From: Planctomycetaceae bacterium
GTDB taxonomy: Bacteria; Planctomycetota; Planctomycetia; Pirellulales; Thermoguttaceae
Length of the DNA: 5,724 bases
Reading direction: 5' to 3'
Assembly: GCA_009776995.1 (NCBI GenBank)
Contig: WRMR01000336.1
Span: 1 to 5,724, forward strand
In this document: piece after piece, positions 1-5,586 of the stretch
How the letters are laid out: each line of letters opens with the position of its first letter
How positions within the stretch are numbered: position 1 is the stretch's first letter
The notes under the pieces: generated by a model
Told to the model about the DNA's origin: nothing
Databases searched by the model: none
The model's input: the letters and a program-made list of their open reading frames with translations, nothing else
Made by a program: the position numbers and the translations under genes

Positions 1-63
1 ATCACATCCTTTATGAAAGGGTAAAATATGCCTGCGAAAAAAAAGGCGAAGCGAGTGCAAAGT

Positions 64-71
64 GGGGGGGG
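64..71. repeat. G8 homopolymer run
   Basis: Eight consecutive G residues lie just outside the 80-114 inverted-repeat arm. The right-hand arm (5541-5575) also abuts a homopolymer, C6 at 5535-5540, which is a G run on the other strand but on the opposite side of that arm. Runs of this length are prone to slippage in replication and sequencing, so the exact length and any reading frame through it are unreliable. Confidence 0.9.
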
Positions 72-79
72 AAACGGAG

Positions 80-114
80 TAAGCGCAGAGTTCAGAGAGC
101 AGAACGCAGAGTGA
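80..114 (+). repeat. outer inverted-repeat arm, left copy
   Basis: This 35-base stretch matches the reverse complement of 5541-5575 at 33 positions; the only differences are TT here (91-92) against AG there. It starts TAAGCGCAGAG and ends AACGCAGAGTGA. It is longer and more exact than expected from sharing a heptamer word alone, because the order of variant units (CGCAGAG, xxCAGAG, AGCAGAA, CGCAGAG) is the same. Confidence 0.9.
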
Positions 115-141
115 AAAACACTTTGAACTTTGCGTTTTGAA

Positions 142-175
142 CTCTGCACTCTGCACTCTGCACTCTGCATTCTGC
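142..175 (+). repeat. inner inverted-repeat arm, left copy
   Basis: Four CTCTGCA units followed by TTCTGC form a 34-base stretch that is the exact reverse complement of 5404-5437. The match stops where the unit variants differ (A at 176 against the complement of C at 5403). It lies inside the outer pair, so the two pairs nest around the three genes. Confidence 0.92.
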
Positions 176-195
176 ATTCTGCGCTCATCGCGGGG

Positions 196-224
196 TTGTT
201 TTCCCGGTGGAAATGGGGTATAAA
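196..224 (+). promoter_or_regulatory. possible sigma-70-type promoter
   Basis: TTGTTT (196-201) and TATAAA (219-224) are separated by 17 bases, the preferred spacing for a housekeeping sigma factor. The -10 box matches the consensus at five of six positions, the -35 at only three. It lies just after the left heptamer block and would give a leader of about 190 bases before gene 1. A second TATAAA at 307-312 has no suitably spaced -35 box. Confidence 0.27.
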
Positions 225-288
225 GGAGGCAATGGTGGTCATGTGTGCCACCAGCGCAACAACCGGGTCAACGGACGCGCAAACCTGA
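224..288 (+). other. Shine-Dalgarno plus 15-codon frame in the leader
   Basis: AGGAGG at 224-229 is the best ribosome-binding sequence in the window, stronger than those before the three real genes. It precedes ATG at 241 (11-base gap) and GTG at 235 (5-base gap), both in one frame that ends at TGA 286-288. From 241 the peptide is MCATSATTGSTDAQT, rich in Thr, Ser and Ala. It has no run of a single amino acid that would point to attenuation. It could be a leader peptide, the remnant of a lost gene, or chance. Confidence 0.18.
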
Positions 289-377
289 AATCTCAATTGG
301 CGATGGTATAAAATGCCGTGTTTCAGAAAAATATTCGGCTATGTTATTTCTGCGCGAGTCCTAACCATAACAACAGG

Positions 378-398
378 CATGAAAAATTTCTGTTCATG
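378..398 (+). promoter_or_regulatory. dyad just upstream of gene 1, possible operator
   Basis: CATGAA (378-383) and TTCATG (393-398) are perfect inverted half-sites with a 9-base centre, ending 23 bases before the gene 1 start. An alternative pairing, AACAG (372-376) with CTGTT (390-394), overlaps it. The position suits a repressor site or an RNA stem close to the start, but half-sites of six bases may be chance. Confidence 0.22.
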
Positions 399-421
399 TG
401 ACAAAATGAAAGTATGATGCC

Positions 422-1834
422 ATGCTTGATTTTTCCCGTCGTGAGTTTATCAAAAAAAATGCCTTGGGGTATGCCGGTGTGGTTTTAGGCAGTGCCATAC
501 CCGCAATGGCCAGGCCGGAAACCATGATTTCACCGGCAAGGGAAGAAACCGATGAGACATTGAAAATCTCCACGTTTGATATTGACGCCACGCCGCCTGT
601 GGGGAGCTACCTTACGTATGACCCAATGGCCGGCGCGTGGGACCTGGGACTGAGAGCCAAAGGCATTGTGTTGACCGGAATGGATGCACCTGTTGTCCTG
701 TGCGCCGTCGATTGGATCGGCATTGCCAATGAAAGCCAGGACGTGTTCAAACAAACGTTAGCCGATGCTGTCGGTACTGTCCCGAATCGCGTTGCAGTCC
801 ACACCTTGCATCAGCATGACGCGCCGATTTGTGACTTTTCAGCGGAAAAAATGCTGAACGAAATGGGCATCGAGCCAATGAGTTTTGAAAGCGGTTATGC
901 GAGAGAATTTCTGACGCGACTGGGAAAAGCGGCAAAAGAATCGCTGGTGCAACAACAACCGGTGACGGACATCAGTCTCGGAAAAGCCCCGGTTTATGAA
1001 GTCGCTTCCAATCGCAGGATTGTTAAGGACGGCAAAGTGGGAGCCATGCGGGCAACGACGTGCATTGATCCTGCGTTGCGCAACGAACCCGAAGGATTGA
1101 TTGATCCCGATGTCACGCTGATCGGTTTTTGGAATGGAGAAAAACCGCTTGCCGTGATGACGTTTTATGCCACTCATCCGCAAAGTTACTATTTGACAAA
1201 AATCGCCAATCCGGATTTTCCCGGTGTGGCGCGATTTTACAGGCAATTGGCCGTACCCGACGCATTGCACATCCATTTCAACGGTGCCGGAGGGAATATC
1301 GGTGCGGGAAAGTATAACGACGGTTCGCACGAAAACCGCATGATACTGGCCCAACGCCTTGCCGATGGCATGGAACGTGCGTGGAACAACAGCGCGAAAC
1401 TGCCGGTGACTGCCGGGGAGGTTTCCTGGAAGACGGAACCCGTGGCACTTCCTGTGGCGGACGAGAAGGTTCAGCGGTTTGAAAGTCAAATCAAAACGTC
1501 CGACATGCGGTTTCGATCGAATAATATGCCCATGATTGTCTGGGCAAAAAGAACAACTGCCGGAAAAACCATTGATATTGCATGTTTGGGGATCGGCAAA
1601 GCAAGGGTGCTGTTTATGCCGGGAGAGCTTTCTGTGGAATATCAACTGGCCGCCAAGGCAAAACGACCGGATTTGGCCGTGTCCATGGCAGCATACGGTG
1701 ATTACGGACCTTTTTATATTTGTACTCAGGAAGCCTACAGTCAAGGCGGCTATGAAGCGAATGAAAGTCCCGTCACCAGTGATTCGGAAGAGATATTGTT
1801 GAATGCTGTTGGGAAGTTGTTGGACGCTGAATGA
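422..1834 (+). CDS. Tat-exported neutral/alkaline ceramidase-like hydrolase
   Basis: This 470-residue protein starts with a twin-arginine signal (SRREFIKK, residues 5-12), a hydrophobic stretch and a likely cleavage site after AMA (28-30), so it should fold in the cytoplasm and leave through Tat. The mature part belongs to the neutral/alkaline non-lysosomal ceramidase-like superfamily. Probable zinc ligands, placed by motif, are the HQH segment (130-132), His252 in ATHPQ, Glu402 in MPGEL and Tyr432. The catalytic-serine segment (GDVSPN in true neutral ceramidases) reads GGNIGA at 290-295, with Gly for Ser. The C-terminal domain of classical ceramidases is absent, so ceramide cleavage is doubtful. 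The start is forced: an in-frame stop (407-409) lies just upstream and 422 is the first ATG after it, although only a weak GAAAG (408-412) precedes it. From memory, closely similar proteins (WDLGLRAKGIVL, HTLHQHDAP, GAGGNIGAGKYNDGS) are common in planctomycetes and relatives. First gene of the probable operon. Confidence 0.85.
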   Translation: MLDFSRREFIKKNALGYAGVVLGSAIPAMARPETMISPAREETDETLKISTFDIDATPPVGSYLTYDPMAGAWDLGLRAKGIVLTGMDAPVVLCAVDWIGIANESQDVFKQTLADAVGTVPNRVAVHTLHQHDAPICDFSAEKMLNEMGIEPMSFESGYAREFLTRLGKAAKESLVQQQPVTDISLGKAPVYEVASNRRIVKDGKVGAMRATTCIDPALRNEPEGLIDPDVTLIGFWNGEKPLAVMTFYATHPQSYYLTKIANPDFPGVARFYRQLAVPDALHIHFNGAGGNIGAGKYNDGSHENRMILAQRLADGMERAWNNSAKLPVTAGEVSWKTEPVALPVADEKVQRFESQIKTSDMRFRSNNMPMIVWAKRTTAGKTIDIACLGIGKARVLFMPGELSVEYQLAAKAKRPDLAVSMAAYGDYGPFYICTQEAYSQGGYEANESPVTSDSEEILLNAVGKLLDAE

Positions 1835-1878
1835 TCCCGGTAAACTTTTAAAACTGTGATTTGCACAATAGAAACAAC

Positions 1879-1884
1879 GAGGTG
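1879..1884 (+). promoter_or_regulatory. ribosome-binding site of gene 2
   Basis: GAGGTG lies 10 bases before ATG 1895 and supports that start. The 60-base gap after gene 1 contains a TTTTAAAA palindrome (1846-1853) but no GC-rich hairpin with a T run, so transcription probably continues from gene 1. Confidence 0.6.
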
Positions 1885-1894
1885 AAATCAAGTC

Positions 1895-3268
1895 ATGAAG
1901 AGAAGATCGTTTTGTTACGCATTCGTCATCGTGCCGTTTCTTGCAGGCACGATTTTATCGGCGGATTGGAAAGCCGGGGTTGCCAAAGTGAACATCACTC
2001 CGCAGGAAAACATGTGGCTGGCCGGATATGCCGGCAGGAACCATGCTTCCGAAGGGGTCTTGCTGGACTTGTGGGCCAAGGCACTGGTGCTGGAAGACGC
2101 CGATGGAAACCATGGCGTTCTGATAACGGCGGATTTATTGGAGTTTCCCAAACAACTCTCCGACCGTATCAGACAACAACTGAATGACAAGCTGGGCTGG
2201 GATAAGGCGCAGATCATTCTGAATGCCTCGCATACGCATTCCGGACCGGTTGTGCTTCATTCGGCTCTGTCGGATATGTATCTGCCGTTCAATACGCAGG
2301 AAAAAGAAAAGATCGACCGTTACGGCCATCAACTGGAACAACGGATTGTTGATATGGTGGTCGAGGCGTCACAGTCGCTGGAACCGGTGACTCTCGCCGC
2401 AGCCAATGGCATTGCCCGTGTGCAGGTCAACCGACGGAACAATGCGGAAGGTCGATTGACGTCTCTGACGGAACTGAAAGGTCCGAACGATTACGCCGTT
2501 CCCGTGTTGAAAGTGACAGACGCTTCGGGACAAATCAAGGCCATCGCTTTCGGCTATGCCTGCCACCCCACCGTGCTGGACATTTATCTCTGGTCGGGCG
2601 ATTATCCCGGTTTTGCGCAAGCGGAACTGGAGAAATGGTATCCCGGCACAACCGCCCTGTTTTTTCAGGGTGCCGGAGCGGACATGAATCCGCTACCCCG
2701 CCGTTCCATTCCCTTGGCCAGGCAATATGGCATCACGCTGGCCGCCGCCGTTGACCGGACGCTTCAGGAGAACATGAAAGCACTGCCGGCCACGCTGAAA
2801 ACCGCGTACAAGGAAGTGGCACTGCCTTTGGACACGCCGTATTCGGAAGACCACCTGGCGGAAATCGCCCAAAACGGACCGAACCATCTCAAACGTTACG
2901 CGCAGCGTTTTCTGGATCAGATACAAAACGGTGAAACGTTGATGCGCTCGTATCCCTATCCGGTGCAGGCCTGGAATATCGGCGGATGGCCGCTGTTTAC
3001 CCTGGGAGGCGAATTGACTCTCGGATATGCCATTGAACTGAAGCAAAAATATGGAGAAGACACGTTCGTCCTCGGATTTACGAACGACGTCATGGGTTAT
3101 ATTCCGACACTCACCATACTGAAGGAAGGAGGTTACGAAGGGGCAACTTCGCAGTTGGAATACGGGTTACCGGGGCTATGGGCACCGGAAATTGAATCCG
3201 TGATTTACGAAGCGACAGACGAACTGGCAAATCAGACCGGCATTGTGCCGCGTGCTGAAACAAACTAA
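1895..3268 (+). CDS. Sec-exported neutral/alkaline ceramidase-like hydrolase
   Basis: This 457-residue protein has a Sec signal peptide (MKRRSFCYAF..., likely cleaved after LSA at 21-23) and then the typical start of the ceramidase N-terminal domain (WKAGVAKVNITP, 25-36). Family motifs follow in order: NASHTHSGP (110-118), with His113 and His115; ACHP with His224 (222-225); QGAGADMNP (258-266); GGEL with Glu373; and MGYIPT with Tyr402. By family knowledge, a His from the first motif, His224, Glu373 and Tyr402 should bind the catalytic zinc. The residue aligned with the catalytic serine of GDVSPN is Asn265, as is usual in the short bacterial members, so the substrate may not be ceramide. About 200 residues of the classical enzyme's C-terminal part are absent. 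It is a distant paralogue of gene 1: the same fold and motif order but little identity outside the motifs, and a different export route. Probably periplasmic or cell-surface. Confidence 0.88.
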   Translation: MKRRSFCYAFVIVPFLAGTILSADWKAGVAKVNITPQENMWLAGYAGRNHASEGVLLDLWAKALVLEDADGNHGVLITADLLEFPKQLSDRIRQQLNDKLGWDKAQIILNASHTHSGPVVLHSALSDMYLPFNTQEKEKIDRYGHQLEQRIVDMVVEASQSLEPVTLAAANGIARVQVNRRNNAEGRLTSLTELKGPNDYAVPVLKVTDASGQIKAIAFGYACHPTVLDIYLWSGDYPGFAQAELEKWYPGTTALFFQGAGADMNPLPRRSIPLARQYGITLAAAVDRTLQENMKALPATLKTAYKEVALPLDTPYSEDHLAEIAQNGPNHLKRYAQRFLDQIQNGETLMRSYPYPVQAWNIGGWPLFTLGGELTLGYAIELKQKYGEDTFVLGFTNDVMGYIPTLTILKEGGYEGATSQLEYGLPGLWAPEIESVIYEATDELANQTGIVPRAETN

Positions 3269-3283
3269 TCATCACTCACTTCC

Positions 3284-5383
3284 ATGAAGAGAAACACAAT
3301 GAAACCATTTCCATTTTTCACCGTCACCTTGTTTTCCATGATGACCATTGTATTCACGTCATTGACTCAGGGACAACCAACATCGACGCCGGACATGCCG
3401 GAAAAAACGCTCGTCGCAAAGCACTATTATTCCGGTTTCCCGGATGCGCACGACACCTATAACGCAATCTCCGCCGCAAGCGACGGCAAAATCTATTATG
3501 TGCTTTCGTCCGACAAGCACGATGTCGGCGGCCAGTTTTACGTGTACGATCCGGCTACCGATCAGACAAAATTCATTGCCGATTTGTCGGAAGCGGTGGG
3601 CGAAAAGAACTGTATCGCCCAGGGCAAAAGCCACGTCGAGTTTTACGAATATGAAGGCAAGCTGTACTTCTCAACGCATGTCGGTTTTTACGAGATGATA
3701 GACGGGGCGGAGTGCCTGCCGGTGAATGCTCCACCAGGTTACAAGCTTTATCAGGGCGGTCATTTCGTTTCCTACGACATGAAAAGCGGCAAAGTGGAAA
3801 GTCTTGCACTGGCACCGCATGGCGAAGGCATCCTCACCATGACCATGGACAAACAACGCGGTCACTTGTACGGCATCACCTGGCCGAAAGGATATTTGTT
3901 GCACTATGACCTCAATACAAAACAGTTGAAAGACCTCGGACTGGTCAACGAACAGGGCGAAGGCGGAGTGATCGGCGAGGATTATCGTGTGATTTGCCGC
4001 TCCATGTTTGTCGACCCGCGCGACGGGAACGTTTATTACTCCACCGCCGAAGGGGACATCTTCTTTTATCGTCCCGGACTTGCCGCTCCTGAAAAACTGG
4101 CCGATGTCGATTTGCGACTCGATTATTTCGGGACTTACGATGACACCGGAGCGGGAAGCATGGCCTACAACTGGCGAAAAATATTCTGGTACGAACCGGA
4201 AAACGTTGCGTATGGAGTTCACGGAAACTCCGGGTATTTGTTCCGCTTCGATCCCAGAGCCAAAAAAATCGAAATCGTGGAGCGTCTCACCTCTGAGCCG
4301 TCGAGGAAAAGCGGCATGTTCGACCAGTTCAGTTACGGCTATCTCGGTTACATGCTGGGCAACGACCAAACGATTTATTACCTCACCGGCGGCCCGGTTT
4401 ACATCGACGGAAAACGTCTGAAAGGGGTGGACAGGATAGCGATGGGGGCCGCCCGAGGATTGGAAAACCTGCACTTGGTCACGTTTAACATTCCCAGGCG
4501 GGAGTACATTGATCATGGTGCTGTTTTCTATCAAAACGGTGATTTGCCCACTTATGTCAATTCCATTGCACAGGACAAGGCCGGCAATATCTATACACTT
4601 GCCCGATTCATGCACGAAGGAAAAGAAATTGAAGACTTGGTGAAGATACCGGTGGATCAAAATCCAAGCCTTCCGGGTTGGAAACTTGCTTGGGAAGAGA
4701 ATTTCGACCAGGACGGCGTGATTGATGAAACCGTTTGGAGTAAAATTCCCCGCGGCGGCAGTGACTGGAACCGTCACATGTCGGATGACGACGCCTTATA
4801 CGACGTGAAGAACGGCAACCTGATACTGCGGGGAATGGTCAATCCCGGATTGCCGGGCGATACCGCGCCTTTCATTACCGGAGGCGTCTTTACCAAGGAC
4901 AAAAAAGGGTTTCACCATGGCAAGATTGAGATTCGGGCCAAGTTGGGGAATGCCCGGGGAGCATGGCCGGCGTTTTGGCTGTTGCCTTTCGACAACACAG
5001 GGTGGCCTCGCGGCGGCGAGATCGATATTATGGAACGGCTCAACAGCGACGCGATTGCGTACCAAACCGTCCATTCGCATTATACCGTCAATCTCAAACA
5101 GACGGAACCCAAAAAAGGAAGTACCGGGCCGATTCACAAAGACGAGTATAATGTGTATGCTGTCGAACTCTATCCCGACAAACTGGTACTCAGCATCAAT
5201 GGCAGCGAAACCCTGACCTATCCGCGTATCGAAACCGATCTCGAAGGACAGTTTCCGTTTGACCGCCCCTTTTATCTGTTGCTCGACATGCAGTTGGGCG
5301 GTTCCTGGGTGGGCGAAGTCCAACCCAACGACCTTCCCGTGGAAATGTCGATCGACTGGGTTCGATTTTACGAATGGAAATAA
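3284..5383 (+). CDS. secreted beta-propeller / GH16 glycoside hydrolase fusion
   Basis: This protein has 699 residues. After a signal peptide (cleavage near residue 30) come seven blade-like repeats with the pattern 'GKIYY ... YDP ... L', beginning near residues 67, 124, 192, 247, 306, 361 and 433, which suggests a seven-bladed propeller. Residues about 464-699 are a complete GH16 domain: start WKLAWEENFD, cleft motif GAWPAFWLLP (559-568), and the catalytic EIDIME (579-584) with nucleophile Glu579, Asp581 and acid/base Glu584 all present; end IDWVRFYEWK. GH16 enzymes are retaining endo-glycosidases of beta-glucans or beta-galactans. By memory, the segments DWNRHMSDDDALYDV and ERLNSDAIAYQTVHSHY most resemble gut Bacteroides GH16 enzymes, some of which cut mucin O-glycans; that is a weak substrate hint. 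The start may be ATG 3299 instead: it is in frame, better placed after a purine-rich AAGAGA (3288-3293), and gives a cleaner signal peptide. The gene begins 15 bases after gene 2 and ends five bases before the repeats. Confidence 0.9.
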   Translation: MKRNTMKPFPFFTVTLFSMMTIVFTSLTQGQPTSTPDMPEKTLVAKHYYSGFPDAHDTYNAISAASDGKIYYVLSSDKHDVGGQFYVYDPATDQTKFIADLSEAVGEKNCIAQGKSHVEFYEYEGKLYFSTHVGFYEMIDGAECLPVNAPPGYKLYQGGHFVSYDMKSGKVESLALAPHGEGILTMTMDKQRGHLYGITWPKGYLLHYDLNTKQLKDLGLVNEQGEGGVIGEDYRVICRSMFVDPRDGNVYYSTAEGDIFFYRPGLAAPEKLADVDLRLDYFGTYDDTGAGSMAYNWRKIFWYEPENVAYGVHGNSGYLFRFDPRAKKIEIVERLTSEPSRKSGMFDQFSYGYLGYMLGNDQTIYYLTGGPVYIDGKRLKGVDRIAMGAARGLENLHLVTFNIPRREYIDHGAVFYQNGDLPTYVNSIAQDKAGNIYTLARFMHEGKEIEDLVKIPVDQNPSLPGWKLAWEENFDQDGVIDETVWSKIPRGGSDWNRHMSDDDALYDVKNGNLILRGMVNPGLPGDTAPFITGGVFTKDKKGFHHGKIEIRAKLGNARGAWPAFWLLPFDNTGWPRGGEIDIMERLNSDAIAYQTVHSHYTVNLKQTEPKKGSTGPIHKDEYNVYAVELYPDKLVLSINGSETLTYPRIETDLEGQFPFDRPFYLLLDMQLGGSWVGEVQPNDLPVEMSIDWVRFYEWK

Positions 5384-5403
5384 TGAAATGCAGAATGCAG
5401 AGC

Positions 5404-5437
5404 GCAGAATGCAGAGTGCAGAGTGCAGAGTGCAGAG
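5404..5437 (-). repeat. inner inverted-repeat arm, right copy
   Basis: This is the exact reverse complement of 142-175 over 34 bases: GCAGAA followed by four TGCAGAG units. It begins 20 bases after the gene 3 stop codon. Confidence 0.92.
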
Positions 5438-5454
5438 TATTTCGCTCTGCACTC
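5428..5454 (+). other. 10-bp hairpin at the flip point of the right repeat block
   Basis: GAGTGCAGAG (5428-5437) and CTCTGCACTC (5445-5454) are perfect complements around the 7-base loop TATTTCG. It is the first strong stem after the operon, 44 bases past the stop, and could slow polymerase or protect the transcript end. There is no T run after it, so it is not a standard intrinsic terminator. Confidence 0.5.
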
Positions 5455-5475
5455 CTAACTCCTAACTCCTAACTC

Positions 5476-5519
<44 letters not shown>

Positions 5520-5540
5520 GGTCACTGGCCACTTCCCCCC

Positions 5541-5575
5541 TCACTCTGCGTTCTGCTCTCTGCTCTCTGCGCTTA
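5541..5575 (-). repeat. outer inverted-repeat arm, right copy
   Basis: The reverse complement of this stretch matches 80-114 at 33 of 35 positions, starting TAAGCGCAGAG and ending AACGCAGAGTGA. It sits directly after the C6 run at 5535-5540. Confidence 0.9.
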
Positions 5576-5586
5576 TCTCATTCTGC

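Larger units (their letters stand above)
3..140 (+). other. possible 3' end of an upstream gene, running into repeats
   Basis: A frame without a stop enters from the left edge and ends at TGA 138-140. Its first residues (HILYERVKYACEKKGE) look like an ordinary helical protein tail. From about base 57 the translation becomes basic low-complexity sequence because it reads through the G8 run (64-71) and the heptamer repeats. If real, it is the end of a gene whose natural stop was lost or displaced by the repeat block. A competing reading is a 28-residue frame at 28-114 (MPAKKKAKR..., with AAAGG at 16-20 upstream), which also runs into the repeats. Neither has a recognisable domain, and both may be chance. 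Confidence 0.17.
80..183. repeat. left heptamer repeat block, two opposed arrays
   Basis: Read in sevens, 84-111 is CGCAGAG, TTCAGAG, AGCAGAA, CGCAGAG. Bases 121-183 are exactly nine units: CTTTGAA, CTTTGCG, TTTTGAA, four CTCTGCA, TTCTGCA, TTCTGCG. The first set is the reverse-complement form of the second (CTCTGCG, TTCTGCT type), so the block is an imperfect dyad. Its centre can form CAGAGTG (107-113), loop AAAAA, CACTTTG (119-125), with one G-T pair. Tandem heptamers are well known in cyanobacteria as STRR repeats; that parallel is about form only. Nothing suggests this block is coding. Confidence 0.93.
184..421 (+). other. gene-free leader upstream of the three-gene unit
   Basis: No convincing gene lies in these 238 bases. 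They hold one possible promoter (196-224), a consensus Shine-Dalgarno at 224-229 leading into a 15-codon frame, and several short complementary segments: 194-200 with 258-264 (GGTTGTT/AACAACC), 203-208 with 262-267 (CCCGGT/ACCGGG) and 233-238 with 248-253 (TGGTGG/CCACCA). These could give a folded 5' leader, but the first two compete with each other and segments this short arise by chance. The sequence does not match any riboswitch class I know. Confidence 0.5.

Noticed and set aside
342..372. TGTTAT (342-347) and ATAACA (367-372) as a regulatory inverted repeat
   Set aside because: Six bases over a 19-base gap in an AT-rich leader are easily met by chance, and the arms do not extend.
839..1891. 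350-codon open frame on the minus strand opposite gene 1
   Set aside because: It lies opposite a plus-strand gene with a Tat signal and ordered superfamily motifs. Its translation shows no domain and is rich in His, Arg, Cys and Phe, as expected from reading the complement of a real gene.
1895..3268. Confident naming as a true ceramidase
   Set aside because: The catalytic serine position is Asn and the C-terminal region is absent, so only superfamily membership is claimed.
3671..4777. 368-codon open frame on the minus strand opposite gene 3
   Set aside because: It mirrors the propeller region of gene 3. It has no recognisable motif, and the plus strand shows clear blade repeats leading into GH16.
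4796..5452. 218-codon minus-strand frame starting in the right heptamer block
   Set aside because: Its first residues come from repeats and the rest is the complement of the GH16 domain; no independent evidence of coding.
5428..5454. Intrinsic terminator of the operon
   Set aside because: The stem is good, but no T run follows and it is made of the array's own words, so it is listed only as a hairpin.
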